64,000 nt of DNA from Pseudarthrobacter sp. NamE2 (GCF_005796205.1 NZ_VAHN01000006.1:62001-126000), one strand, 5' to 3'. Counted from the first letter of the stretch, positions 26,762 through 35,866 are shown. Translations and numbers: made by a program. The notes: generated by a model from the letters alone, not told the origin.

Positions 26762-28435
26762 ATGCGAGCAGCACTCCGTAGGGCATTCGCTTGCCTAGGG
26801 ATGCGACGCATCACTTGGTCAATTGTTTTATCGGTGAGCCTTCTTGCCGTCCTTCATCTACAGAGTGTGGCGACACCCACAGCGCTCTATCAGGTCGACC
26901 GGAAAGTCCACGACGCCGGCGCCTCCGGCATTGCCGCTGCGCCCTACGACGAGGACATTGCGGCGGCCAACAAACTGGGATCGACGACGCTGCCCTCGGG
27001 CAGCCCCCTAGGCTCAATACCGTTTCTTGCGGACTCCCCGCAGGAATATCTGGGAGCGCTCTGCTGGAGCCACCAGCCCTGGATGTCATCGTTTTTTAGT
27101 GGCAGGCATATGTCCGACACCCAGTTAAACAATGCTTCCAGCATTATCGACGCCGCTGTGAGAGCCGCGCTGCCCGATGAGGCTCAAGTGCTCGGCGTGC
27201 AAGCCGCACTCGGTGAGTCTTCACTTGAGAACCTGGATCATGGGGATGCTGCAGGACCCGACTCTAGGGGACTCTTCCAGCAACGCGACAACGGTGCGTG
27301 GGGATCATTGAGCGACCGCATGGACCCATCTGTCAGTGCAACTCACTTCTTCATGGCACTCAGAAACGTCGACGGATGGGAACAACTCCCGCCCAGTGCT
27401 GCCATCCATCAAGTACAACGGAACCAAGACCCGGAGCACTATACAAAATTCCGCCAGCAGGCACTGAAAATTGTCGACATTCTGAAGGCTCAGACCACTG
27501 GGGGCCTCAATCCGCACAACCGTGCCTGCGGCCCAGCCAGGACACAACAGACCCAGGTTTCGCTGGGAGCCCTCTTGCAGCGACCCGCAGCAGGGACGCT
27601 GATGTCTCCGCTGGCGAATCTCAAGGAGACCTCCCCGTTCGGACACCGATCCAGCCCAATCACGGGAACAGCCGGGGAATTCCATACGGGGCAAGACTAT
27701 GCGGGCAGCTGCGGCACCCCTGTCCACGCCGCAGACGAGGGAACAGTCCGAGAGGTCGGTTGGCACCCGTGGGGAGGAGGAAACAGGGTAGAAATCGACC
27801 ACGGCAACGGCCTGGTGACGACCTACAACCATCTACAGGGGATCGCTGTAAGCAAGGGGCAAAAAGTCGACGCCGCAGAAATCATTGCAACAGTCGGCAC
27901 AACTGGCTCCTCTACCGGCTGCCACCTTCACTTTGAAACCATACTCAACGGCCAGCATACGGACCCACACAAGTGGCGGCTCGTCCCGCTGTGGGCAAAA
28001 TCCTCCGTCGGCGCGCTCACGCTGACAAGCTACGCTCCAGGATCAGCAGCCGGGCAGTCCACCGCACCGCCTATTTGGTCACTGCCGACTGTGCGCACCT
28101 CACAGCCAGTCCCTCCCACCGCTGCCGCGTCCTGGCAGGCGCCGACCGCCACGCCGGGTCATACCCCCGGACCAACGCCGGCACCTAGCCCCGAGCCAAC
28201 CCCGACATCTGCTCCCACCCCTGAACCAACACCGACGCCTACCCCCGAGCCGTCACAGACCGCCGAGCCGGAACCAACACCGACGCCTGCCCCGGAGCCG
28301 TCACAGACCGCCGCACCGGAGCCAGAGCCGGCAGTTCTTCCTGAGCCCACGCCCACCGCCGAACCGGAACCAACACCGACGCCGCCCGCCGGGTCAACAG
28401 CGACGGCCGAGCCGGAACCTATTCCTACTGCCTAG
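26762..28435 (+). CDS. Cell-wall hydrolase: lysozyme-like region plus M23 peptidase with Pro-rich tail
   Basis: A 557-residue exported protein. An N-terminal membrane or signal segment (about 18-36) is followed by a lytic-enzyme-like region at 90-240 (LGESSLENLDHGDAAGPDSR, then GLFQQR). The M23 LytM-type endopeptidase has H308 and D312 (FHTGQD) and H388/H390 (CHLHFE). Residues about 465-557 are a Pro/Glu/Thr repeat tail (PEPTPT units), possibly a wall-spanning or wall-binding segment. It should cut peptidoglycan cross-links. GAGG precedes the ATG; an in-frame TTG lies 6 bases earlier. It sits at the edge of the accessory region, where such proteins often belong to conjugative or phage modules. 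Confidence 0.85.
   Translation: MRAALRRAFACLGMRRITWSIVLSVSLLAVLHLQSVATPTALYQVDRKVHDAGASGIAAAPYDEDIAAANKLGSTTLPSGSPLGSIPFLADSPQEYLGALCWSHQPWMSSFFSGRHMSDTQLNNASSIIDAAVRAALPDEAQVLGVQAALGESSLENLDHGDAAGPDSRGLFQQRDNGAWGSLSDRMDPSVSATHFFMALRNVDGWEQLPPSAAIHQVQRNQDPEHYTKFRQQALKIVDILKAQTTGGLNPHNRACGPARTQQTQVSLGALLQRPAAGTLMSPLANLKETSPFGHRSSPITGTAGEFHTGQDYAGSCGTPVHAADEGTVREVGWHPWGGGNRVEIDHGNGLVTTYNHLQGIAVSKGQKVDAAEIIATVGTTGSSTGCHLHFETILNGQHTDPHKWRLVPLWAKSSVGALTLTSYAPGSAAGQSTAPPIWSLPTVRTSQPVPPTAAASWQAPTATPGHTPGPTPAPSPEPTPTSAPTPEPTPTPTPEPSQTAEPEPTPTPAPEPSQTAAPEPEPAVLPEPTPTAEPEPTPTPPAGSTATAEPEPIPTA
28160..28432 (+). repeat. Low-complexity PEPTPT-coding repeat
   Basis: Imperfect tandem repeats of CCGGAACCAACACCGACG-like units encode the Pro/Glu/Thr tail of the M23 protein. 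Such tracts are prone to length change. Confidence 0.8.
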
Positions 28436-28481
28436 CCAATGTCGTGTGTCCTTACCGGGCACTCCCCCGCCCATTTCGCCG

Positions 28482-28507
28482 CGCCGATAATAAAGATTCT
28501 GTAAACC
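28482..28507 (+). repeat. Dispersed 26-bp element, copy A
   Basis: CGCCGATAA, nine variable bases ending TTC, then TGTAAACC. It lies between the M23 and pRiA4b genes. Copies B and D have the same 9-9-8 spacing. Confidence 0.6.
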
Positions 28508-28550
28508 TGGAGTTCGATGACAGGGGAGAGGTCTCGGTCTCCGGGCAAGA

Positions 28551-29228
28551 ATGCGGCCTGAAAGAATGGCCTGCATGGAGAACGGTAACGCCGCCATGGG
28601 TGCGAAACCAGAGTCGATGCTGGAGGTTCGGGTGGAGCTGGTTGACAGCGAGCCGAAAATCTGGCGCCAGCTCGAGGTCCGCGGCTCCCTGACGCTGGAC
28701 CAGGTGCACCAGGTCCTGCAAGCGGCATTCGGGTGGGAAGACATGCACCTGCACAGGTTCACAGCCGATGACCCCTTCGCGCCACTGCGGCCGGTGAACG
28801 GTGAAGTTCCGGAAGCCCTGCAGTGGCTTCCACGGCGGGAGTGTGACGAACCGGGCGAGAGGCCGGAGGAAGATTTCTCCCTTGAACAGTTGCTGGCGCT
28901 GGGCGCCGGAGCAGCGTTTTATGAATACGACTTCGGTGACAACTGGCTGCACCGGCTCGAGCTGGTCACGCAGAGTCCCGCGAACGAAGGCACCCCGCCG
29001 GCCAGTGTGATCGATGGTGCCCGTCGCGGCCCATTGGAAGACTCCGGAGGATTTCCAGGGTACGAAGAGATCCTGGAGGCGCTGGCCGACCCGGCCCATC
29101 CGGACCACGCTGAGTACTCAGAATGGGTGGCAGAAATTACCGGTTCGGCTGAACCTTTTGACCCCGCCTTCCTCGACATCCCGGCACTGAACCAAGCGTT
29201 GATCGCCCAAGTTCAAGTGCGTGAATAG
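28551..29228 (+). CDS. Plasmid pRiA4b ORF-3 family protein
   Basis: Up to 225 residues. Family motifs are clear: LEVRVELVDSEPKIWRQLEV, LDQVHQVLQAAFGWEDMHLH, FYEYDFGDNWLHRLEL and CPP-less SVIDGARRGPLEDSGG, then GYEEILEALADP. The family is common on plasmids and near transposon resolvase genes, but its function is not established. Several ATGs (28551, 28566, 28575, 28596) could start it and none has a clear ribosome site, so the N-terminus is uncertain. It is flanked by copies A and B of the dispersed element. Confidence 0.85.
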   Translation: MRPERMACMENGNAAMGAKPESMLEVRVELVDSEPKIWRQLEVRGSLTLDQVHQVLQAAFGWEDMHLHRFTADDPFAPLRPVNGEVPEALQWLPRRECDEPGERPEEDFSLEQLLALGAGAAFYEYDFGDNWLHRLELVTQSPANEGTPPASVIDGARRGPLEDSGGFPGYEEILEALADPAHPDHAEYSEWVAEITGSAEPFDPAFLDIPALNQALIAQVQVRE

Positions 29229-29586
29229 CAAGCGAAAAGCCCCACCGCGATACCGGAATGCAACCCCTTCTGGGGCCGCTCTCCCGGCCATTTTCGAACG
29301 CCGATAACTGACCTTATGTAAAGCTAGCGCCGATAGGGGCTCACTCGTGGTGGGCCGTGACGATGCCGTTCGCTCGCTACGCGCTGTGTGAGGCCCCGGA
29401 CTCTGTAGTCGCACTGTTCGGATCCGTCCCTAAAGGCGTATGCGAACCTTTGGCTCATGCCGCATCCGTGTGATGAGTTCAGCCGGAAGAATGCCAAGAC
29501 AAGGGCGAACTGTATAGACTCACTGGTTTCTAAATTATCCAGAGGTCATAGCTACGATTGCACGCAGCTATTGCAAGACGGTCACC
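29229..29586. other. Intergenic with dispersed element copy B
   Basis: No gene is supported. Besides element B it holds an arm CCGGCCATTTTCGAA just before the element that resembles CCGCCCATTTCGCCG before copy A. Confidence 0.45.
29299..29324 (+). repeat. Dispersed 26-bp element, copy B
   Basis: CGCCGATAA, CTGACCTTA, TGTAAAGC. It is followed directly by a second GCGCCGATA (29327-29335). Confidence 0.6.
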
Positions 29587-29787
29587 CTACCGCGACGTCC
29601 TGTCTGTGCGTTGTGATGCAGACGAACCGGAGGTCCGAGGACGGAAAGCAAACACGTCACTCCCGTCTCGTGAGGTGCCGCCGTTACCGCTCGACCCTTC
29701 AGTCTGCCGCCGTTCTTTCTCGACTTGTAATGCCTTAGCACGAAGCTGACGGACGAGCTCACGCGAATGTTTGCGATCTGTGCTCAT
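29587..29787 (-). CDS. Small hypothetical protein (66 aa)
   Basis: A hydrophilic protein starting MSTDRKHSRELVRQLRAKAL, with a charged helix at about residues 5-32 and a Ser/Thr-rich tail. Its ATG overlaps the TGA of the upstream gene (ATGA), which is the main reason to believe it is translated. I do not recognise a family. Confidence 0.5.
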   Translation of the reverse strand: MSTDRKHSRELVRQLRAKALQVEKERRQTEGSSGNGGTSRDGSDVFAFRPRTSGSSASQRTDRTSR

Positions 29788-30407
29788 TGGACACCTCCCT
29801 TCGTTTCAATACTGCCATCATCTTCAGTATCCATACTCTCGAGAGCATCAGCAACGGCAAAAGCGATGTCAGTGTCTTCTTGGCCGGCCCAAGGATGTCC
29901 GACCAAGCCGATCATACTCACCACCCCGACATCTCTAGTCTTGGGGTCAAGTGCTCTTTCTGTCGCCCAAGTGAATCGGTCCCACCACTGAGCACGGAGG
30001 TCCGCCTTCTCACGTTGCAGGCGGTCCTGTTCGGCAGCGTGGTCACGCTGCTGGCGGTCTTGTTCAGCAGCTTGTTCACGTTGTTCGCGGTCTCTCAACG
30101 CATTCTGCCCGGCTCGATGACTGCTGTATGCGGCTGCACCAAATGCTACTCCAGCAGCCGCTAATGCCATGACCCCGCCGAAACCGGCAGAGGTGAAAAA
30201 AGCTCGCCAAAAGTCGTTGTCCAAGACAAAGGGCGGGAAAAGACGGCCTAGAACTGCTCCTGCTAATAGGCCACTCGCCAAACTCAGCAAGATAACGCAT
30301 CGTTTCGAAACCCAAAATGCCTGGATCTTTTCTTTCTTGGTGGGTACATGCACTGCGCCAACACTGGACGCCTCAGGGGTTCCCGCTGGGTCTGGATCTG
30401 TGGTCAT
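29784..30407 (-). CDS. Membrane protein with charged coiled-coil (unknown)
   Basis: A 207-residue protein. Two hydrophobic segments (about 35-58 and 68-95) are followed by an Arg/Gln/Glu-rich coiled coil with DREQREQAAEQDRQQRDHAA-type repeats (about 105-140). A cytosolic tail contains WWDRFTWATERALD and IGLVGHPWAGQEDTDIAF. No known family comes to mind. The architecture, anchor then coiled coil then small C-terminal domain, together with coupling to a 66-residue ORF and its place beside PIN-like and AIPR genes, makes a defence or stress role possible but unproven. Confidence 0.6.
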   Translation of the reverse strand: MTTDPDPAGTPEASSVGAVHVPTKKEKIQAFWVSKRCVILLSLASGLLAGAVLGRLFPPFVLDNDFWRAFFTSAGFGGVMALAAAGVAFGAAAYSSHRAGQNALRDREQREQAAEQDRQQRDHAAEQDRLQREKADLRAQWWDRFTWATERALDPKTRDVGVVSMIGLVGHPWAGQEDTDIAFAVADALESMDTEDDGSIETKGGVQ

Positions 30408-30845
30408 TCTGCCGTGCCTTCAGTTAACGCTGTACAGGTCTTAGCCACCAGCGTGGGCGCCGATGGGACCGGGGTGGACCTGAGTAGAGCTGCTTGAGTT
30501 TTTATAACATCTACCTATTCGGGGCTTCTCGGCCTAACCGCCACGCGGGACAAGTTACGTTCGAGACCTCCGCGTTCCAGGCTCCTCCCCTTGTTCACTT
30601 GCTTGGCTATATTCGACGTCTTAGCAAGCGACAGTTTTTGCGCGACGGCGGCCGTCGCCGGTGTGCCTGGTGCTTTGCTTGGTGACCAGCAAGACAAGGT
30701 AAGCGAGATGCAGCCGCCCACCCGTTCGCGGCGCCATTGAAATCACAACAGGAAAGCCGATTGATGGTCGCTGACCTGATGCCTACAACCGGAGGCCGTG
30801 AGAAGGCAAAGCGTCAGCAATCTCCTACTTGGCTAGCATCAGATC
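30408..30845. other. Intergenic, 438 bp
   Basis: No supported gene, hairpin or repeat. It separates the divergent membrane-protein and PIN-like genes and presumably carries both promoters. Confidence 0.4.
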
Positions 30846-32225
30846 ATGCATAACGATGCCACATCCCCCGACTACGCCAGTGTCCGGGCGATTGCTCTCG
30901 ACGCCAATGTTTTTAAGAGCGCTCCCGGGATCAGTGCGCTTAGCTCCCTTGCTGAGCGCGCAGATACACACGGTCGCGTTGAAATCTGGATAGCGGACAC
31001 AGTCATTTGGGAATGGGGGCAGCATTTGCACGAAACGCACGTCGCGTTAAGGGTAGCCGCCAAGAAGTTGCGGGCTGCAGGCCTATGGGCGAAGGATCCT
31101 GGAGACCTTTCGGCACATGATGTCGCCGGCCAGCTTTTGGACCGAATCAGGGGGCTGGGGCGAAGCGTACGAGTGGTAGACACTTCCCCGTTTGCGCACG
31201 AGGCGCTAAGAGACCAGATCCTGCTAGAGGGGCCGGGCAAGCGCAAAGGAGACGTGAAGACTGGAGCAGCCGACAGCGCTCATCTCAGGGCGTATCACGC
31301 ACAAGCGTCTTTCCAAGAAATAAGTTACCTCCTGGTTTCGGCTGACGGAGACGCTCTAACGGCCCACGAGCGATGGGGACATGAAACACCGCCCAGCATC
31401 ATGAAAAGCCTGACAAGAGCGGCCGAGGCTGTCTTTCATTCTGTACCAAGTAACGCTGCGGGCGTGCAGTTGGCGCTTAGCGTGGCGTTGGACGCATCTT
31501 CCCTCCTAAAAGACGTGAGTATAGGTGGCGCGGAGCTCGGATATGCCCTTGACCACGCCCCCGAAGATGGCCTGTCGATGGAGGTGAATGCCGAGGCCGC
31601 TAGGTTCGTAGGTCTGGTTCATACCAAACAAGATCCAACCGCCGTAACGTTTACCGCTCTGTATCTTGCCGACGTGAAAGTTGTTGGGGCAGCGTTCAAT
31701 TGGAATCCTGTGCCGCAAGAAGTGACCGTTAGCAACGCCTTGCTGCGTGTTCAAGTTTCCATCCCCCAGGGCTCCGCATCTTCTAAGGACGCGGTGGTAA
31801 TCAATTGCGACATGACGGCTCCGGTCGCCGGACCGTGGAATGCGCCGCGAGAGGCACTGGATGATATTTGGACCGCTCTGTCCTCGATACCCGGAGTTGC
31901 CGGCGTTACGGACGGCGGCTGGCCAAGCGCAGAGGACCTGTCGCTTCTTTCCAAAGTCACCCTCGGGATCGGGGGTGAGGAGTTGACCCTGGATCTGATG
32001 GGTTCTGGATTTCACGCGTGGGAGCTCAGGTGCACGTACCGCGGGCAAGAACAGCATTTACTCTGTTACGAGGCGGGTGAGGGCTACGCTGACTCCGAAA
32101 ATGGCACTGTCACTGTGCCCTTCTACGGGATAGCCGTATTGGGAACGCCGGAATGGTCCGAACACGCTGAGTATGGGCTCAACGAGTTCATCTTTCGAGT
32201 AGGCATCCCGGGGCTGACTCAGTAA
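30846..32225 (+). CDS. PIN-like domain protein with unknown C-terminal domain
   Basis: A 459-residue protein. The N-terminal ~190 residues look like a PIN-type nuclease: D19 (IALDANVF), E56 (TVIWEWGQH), D143 (TGAADSAHLRAY) and D167/D169 (LVSADGDAL) form an acidic set in the right order. The C-terminal ~260 residues are beta-rich and not recognised. PIN proteins are RNases of toxin-antitoxin and defence systems; with no antitoxin-like gene beside it, the partner is unclear. It is convergent with the AIPR gene, leaving about 300 bp between them. The ribosome site is weak. Confidence 0.65.
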   Translation: MHNDATSPDYASVRAIALDANVFKSAPGISALSSLAERADTHGRVEIWIADTVIWEWGQHLHETHVALRVAAKKLRAAGLWAKDPGDLSAHDVAGQLLDRIRGLGRSVRVVDTSPFAHEALRDQILLEGPGKRKGDVKTGAADSAHLRAYHAQASFQEISYLLVSADGDALTAHERWGHETPPSIMKSLTRAAEAVFHSVPSNAAGVQLALSVALDASSLLKDVSIGGAELGYALDHAPEDGLSMEVNAEAARFVGLVHTKQDPTAVTFTALYLADVKVVGAAFNWNPVPQEVTVSNALLRVQVSIPQGSASSKDAVVINCDMTAPVAGPWNAPREALDDIWTALSSIPGVAGVTDGGWPSAEDLSLLSKVTLGIGGEELTLDLMGSGFHAWELRCTYRGQEQHLLCYEAGEGYADSENGTVTVPFYGIAVLGTPEWSEHAEYGLNEFIFRVGIPGLTQ

Positions 32226-32533
32226 ACGGAGTGGCAGGCGCTTAGGAAGTGACTCCTAGGGTTCAAGTCCGCCTCGTTCGAGTATTTTCTTGGGCGTCAG
32301 TGTGCGGCCGTTTTCGAGGTTTCGACCAGCGGTGGTTCTTGAGCAACGGCGGCCGTGGCAAATGTGTGCCCGAGAGGTTTCACACTCCCCTGCCTGGTTA
32401 CACCTGGTTTCCGTGAGCGCTGATAGCCCAGTATGTAAAGCTGGCGCCGAGAGAGGCTCGCAGGGGCTCGTGTTTAGCATAATTGAATGGCACATCCCCA
32501 GGCCTGACCTCAGACATCTTGGATCTCCATGGA
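32226..32533. other. Convergent intergenic region with dispersed element copy C
   Basis: It holds copy C at 32418-32441, preceded by CTCCCCTGCCTGG (also found after the recombinase at 35145-35160). A tRNA-like GGGTTCAAGTCC near 32258 has no proper stem. No gene is supported. Confidence 0.4.
32418..32441 (+). repeat. Dispersed element, copy C (divergent)
   Basis: CGCTGATAG, seven bases, TGTAAAGC; two bases shorter than copies A, B and D. The right flank (TGGCGCCGAGAGAGGCTC) matches that of copy B. Confidence 0.5.
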
Positions 32534-34252
32534 TTAAGCAACAGCAACCCTTCTAGGGCTGGACGACAGGTACGTCTTGGCCCTGTTCAGCAGCTGGATA
32601 GTTACGTCACCGTCTTTTGCAACCCGGTCCAACATCACTTCTCGGCGTCGGCGTGCCCCATCCGCGAATTCGGCTCGAACAAGTTTGAGGAGCTCATTGA
32701 GCTCTTCGGTGTCCGGGAACTCAGTAATTTCAGCGATGTCCACAGCTGTTGGGCGGTTTTTTCGCGTTGCGGCGATGGTCGCCAGCATCGTCAGGTGGAA
32801 ACAGAGGTCCTCTACCTGACCCCGGGTACTCTCCTCTTGGCGCAAGAAATCCTCGCATACTCTCTGGATTCGGATAGCGGAGAGATATGCCCCGATAGGA
32901 TGCGTGGGGACAAACAAGAGGTCGTAGATTTCATCCTCAAAGACTCTGCTTACTTGTCCCCTAGCTACATGGGGCATTTGCACCAGGCTAGCCAGCAGGG
33001 CTTGGCCCATTTGGTCAATGGAAACTAGATCTTGGATGCGTATTCCCTTATTGCTGTACAAGTGTTTTCGACGTTCATAGTACAAACCATGTTGGAGCAA
33101 ATACTCCTCGATCTGACGCTGCACTTTGTCTGTTGCACGCAGCGAACTCAGACTCAAGCTAGTTTGACTGTTCGTCGCGCGAATGATGCGATCTCGAACA
33201 CGATCGTCTTCTGCCTGAATGATCTTAACCAAGACGCTGCGATTTTCCGGACTGGCCGAGGCATTGCGTCCTCGCTTGTAAATCTCGTGAGAAGTCTGCA
33301 ATCCATTGACAATTTGAGGTGACTCTAATTCCAGTAGCTTGTTTGCTGGCTGGACGCGGTGGGCGACGATCGTAACGCCATTGTTGAGCCACCAAAAGTC
33401 GACGTTCTCATCATGCTTTTCCAGCGTTGATTGGATACTTCGATTGACCGTTGTTTCGCCTTCGTAGTCCCGCACATTGGCTTCAAACAGCGAAGCGTCC
33501 AAGTTTCCGATTTCATCCGTGATGAACTTTTCATACTCATCCAAACGCACGACACCGATGTAACCTCCAGCCGTATCCGTGGATATCGGGTTCTCGGCCA
33601 AGGCTAGGCATCGCGTAACAGATGGCTTCTCACGAGCCATGTCGGAAAGGGCAGAGGCGTCCAAGAAGTCGATTTGAGGAACACAAGCACCAAAAGAATT
33701 TTTCAGTGCATCTGCAATTAGCGTCGACTTCTCTACGGTGTTCGGATGCAAGTGCTCGGCTTTGAGCGCGACGAAACACGTGAGAATCCGAAGGGAGGGC
33801 ATTTCAAGGGCACGATAGGCATCCAAAAACCTTCGCGTTATCTCGAGCACTCGAGGATTAAGTGTCCTCGCAAGCTTCTCCTCGCTCCTGCTGAAGTCCA
33901 AAAGGCGCGGAAGGTTGACGACGAGCTTGTCTATGGCAGATTCGCCAAATCCCTTGGTGTTCTTAACCTGCAAGATGACTAGGTCGAGTTGCGCGTTGCG
34001 GCCAAATCCCTTCAATGGGGTGTCATCGCGGATGCAAAAGCCGTTTACAAACATATAGAGAGCATCAATTCCTCCGTCCTGCGCGCCGTCGACGATCCCG
34101 GACAGCAAGTCGTCGTGGGTGGCATTGAAGTGGCGAAGATACTGTTTTGCAGAAAAGTACGTTTCGTGCTCAGTCTCACTCAGAGCCGGGATCGTTTCGG
34201 CTCGAGCACGAGTGAGCATGTCGGCCAGAAGAACGACGTCATTGCTGGTCAT
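32534..34252 (-). CDS. AIPR-family (abortive infection phage resistance) protein
   Basis: A 572-residue protein. The AIPR core is distinct: RDYEGETTVNRSIQSTL, WLNNGVTI (288-294) and PQIVNGLQTS (312-321). The N-terminal ~130 residues carry D63 (GGIDALY) and Q95-x-K97 (LVILQVKN), compatible with a PD-(D/E)xK-like nuclease fold. AIPR proteins are linked to abortive infection against phage. I chose the ATG at 34252 because GGGGGA lies upstream; earlier ATGs lack ribosome sites. It lies inside the block with dispersed elements and recombinase genes, convergent with the PIN-like gene. Confidence 0.82.
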   Translation of the reverse strand: MTSNDVVLLADMLTRARAETIPALSETEHETYFSAKQYLRHFNATHDDLLSGIVDGAQDGGIDALYMFVNGFCIRDDTPLKGFGRNAQLDLVILQVKNTKGFGESAIDKLVVNLPRLLDFSRSEEKLARTLNPRVLEITRRFLDAYRALEMPSLRILTCFVALKAEHLHPNTVEKSTLIADALKNSFGACVPQIDFLDASALSDMAREKPSVTRCLALAENPISTDTAGGYIGVVRLDEYEKFITDEIGNLDASLFEANVRDYEGETTVNRSIQSTLEKHDENVDFWWLNNGVTIVAHRVQPANKLLELESPQIVNGLQTSHEIYKRGRNASASPENRSVLVKIIQAEDDRVRDRIIRATNSQTSLSLSSLRATDKVQRQIEEYLLQHGLYYERRKHLYSNKGIRIQDLVSIDQMGQALLASLVQMPHVARGQVSRVFEDEIYDLLFVPTHPIGAYLSAIRIQRVCEDFLRQEESTRGQVEDLCFHLTMLATIAATRKNRPTAVDIAEITEFPDTEELNELLKLVRAEFADGARRRREVMLDRVAKDGDVTIQLLNRAKTYLSSSPRRVAVA

Positions 34253-34575
34253 AAGATCCCCCATTTGAAGTGCTCCGAAAGGGCACTGTGCTGCATCAGC
34301 TATCTCCAAGATGATGCCACGCCCATGGGATTTGGGCCGGCAACGCGCCGAAAATTACTAGCCTAGATCTCCGAACGCCATCAGCGCCCCCCTTGCTCCA
34401 ATAGACACCAGCATCGACGATGAAGCTTCACCTCTATACGGGATTCAGAAGCTCTCGCAGACACCTGGACAAAGAGGTCAGTACACGCAGATCTGACAAC
34501 CGACTTGCGAGGTCTTGACTTCCTTGTAGGACGGCTCTAGAACTCAACCTCACAGGCAAAAGGTTGGAGGAAGCA
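34253..34575. other. Intergenic between AIPR and recombinase genes
   Basis: No gene is supported. The last ~40 bases (TCTAGAACTCAACCTC...) resemble the sequence upstream of the recombinase pseudogene at 18449-18475, so they belong to the recombinase module. Confidence 0.45.
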
Positions 34576-35142
34576 GTGTCCGGACAGCGGATCGGGTACG
34601 TCCGAGTAAGCACTCTTGACCAGAATGAGAAACGCCAGCTCGAAGGCCAGGTTCTGGACCGAGTCTTCACGGACAAGGCCTCCGGCCGGGACACTTCCAG
34701 ACCGGAGCTTACGGAGCTGCTGCGGTTCGCCCGGGATGGCGACACCGTAGTGGTTCACAGCATGGACCGGCTCGCCCGGAACCTTGATGACCTGCGGGCC
34801 CTTGTCCAGGGCCTCACCCAAAACGGTGTACGGGTGGAGTTCATCAAGGAGAGCCTGGTCTTCACCGGCGAGGACTCCCCCATGGCCAACCTCATGCTCT
34901 CCGTCATGGGCGCCTTCGCCGAATTCGAACGCTCCCTCATCAGAGAACGCCAACGGGAGGGCATCGCTTTGGCCAAGCAGCGCGGCGCCTACAAAGGACG
35001 GAAGAAGACCCTCACACCGGACCGGGCAGCAGAACTCGTCCAACGCGCCGGCACCGGTGTTCCGAAAGCACTTCTTGCCCGTGACTACGGGATCAGCAGA
35101 GAGACCGTCTACCAGTACCTCCGCCACGCAAAGTTAGAGTGA
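34576..35142 (+). CDS. Serine recombinase, resolvase/invertase family
   Basis: A 188-residue intact small serine recombinase. The catalytic serine is in IGYVRVSTLDQNE (about S12). RDTSRPELTELLRFARDGD and VHSMDRLARNLDDL are catalytic-domain motifs, FAEFERSLIRERQREG is the E-helix region, and residues about 145-188 form a helix-turn-helix (VPKALLARDYGISRETVYQY). The GTG at 34576 follows TTGGAGGAAGCA and is a better start than the TTG at 34564. Possible targets are the dispersed 26-bp elements; copy D lies 49 bp past its stop codon. Confidence 0.92.
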   Translation: MSGQRIGYVRVSTLDQNEKRQLEGQVLDRVFTDKASGRDTSRPELTELLRFARDGDTVVVHSMDRLARNLDDLRALVQGLTQNGVRVEFIKESLVFTGEDSPMANLMLSVMGAFAEFERSLIRERQREGIALAKQRGAYKGRKKTLTPDRAAELVQRAGTGVPKALLARDYGISRETVYQYLRHAKLE

Positions 35143-35190
35143 TCCACTCCCCTGCCTGGCCGTCGATGTGCCCTGGACCGCAAGCCATTA

Positions 35191-35216
35191 GCTTTACAGA
35201 ATATCCATTATCGGCG
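35191..35216 (-). repeat. Dispersed 26-bp element, copy D
   Basis: On the minus strand: CGCCGATAA, TGGATATTC, TGTAAAGC. The inverse orientation relative to A, B and C, and the position right after the recombinase gene, suggest a recombination or end site. Confidence 0.6.
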
Positions 35217-35866
35217 TTTGAGTGGGACGAGTAGAAGTAGATGAGACAACGCGTCCAAGCGGTTCATTGGGCGTTTTTCAACATCGGGCGTGATGTCTGC
35301 CCATCAGATGGTGCTGGGGTAGGCTGCGTGCAGCGTAGCCATGGGATCGCTAACGGTGTCGTCGTCTCGCTATCGGAAAGGGTCTTAGGACCATGAAGCT
35401 CGCTTGTATCGTTTGAGGAATCCGATGACCGGGGTCAACCCGCGGCCCTCCGGCGTGCATCCCCTGTTTCGTGGCGGTCGTTGGCGGGCCACCGGCAAAA
35501 CCAAAGTAGCAAACCGTAGCGCGGCCCCAAGTGCCGCGGACGCCGCACCAACGCTGTCGGCCGCGGTTTCAACGAAGTTTGGCAACCGAGCCGGTCGGCC
35601 AGCCATCCTGCTGGGCGATTGCAGGGAACAGGGCCACCGCAGAGCGCGTCTCCGGTACGCCCCGGTCCTTCGCGAGCGTGATCAACGGCGGTTGGAAAGG
35701 GTGACTGCAGCAAGATTATCCCTTTGCTGCCACCCTTCCCCGCCGGTGAACAGAAGCTTGAGGGCATGCAGTCGGGTTGGATGAGGAGTGTTCTGACATC
35801 GCTTACGTCCGGACTGCCGGATGCTTATGCGGCGGGAGAGGCGCGGCTCAGGGAAGAGCATTAAGA

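Noticed and set aside
28159-28356. Gly/Ser/Val repeat protein on the minus strand
   Set aside because: It is the complement of the PEPTPT repeat tail of the M23 gene.
28160-28432. Tandem repeats considered as a CRISPR array
   Set aside because: Repeats are short, contiguous, in frame and encode a Pro/Glu/Thr tail; there are no unique spacers or cas genes.
32230-32290. tRNA-like sequence (GGGTTCAAGTCCGCC) that could mark a tRNA attachment site
   Set aside because: The T-arm bases do not pair over five positions and no acceptor, D or anticodon arm can be drawn.
35404-35784. 126-codon plus-strand frame after the recombinase gene
   Set aside because: No ribosome site, Arg/Ala-rich, no recognisable domain.
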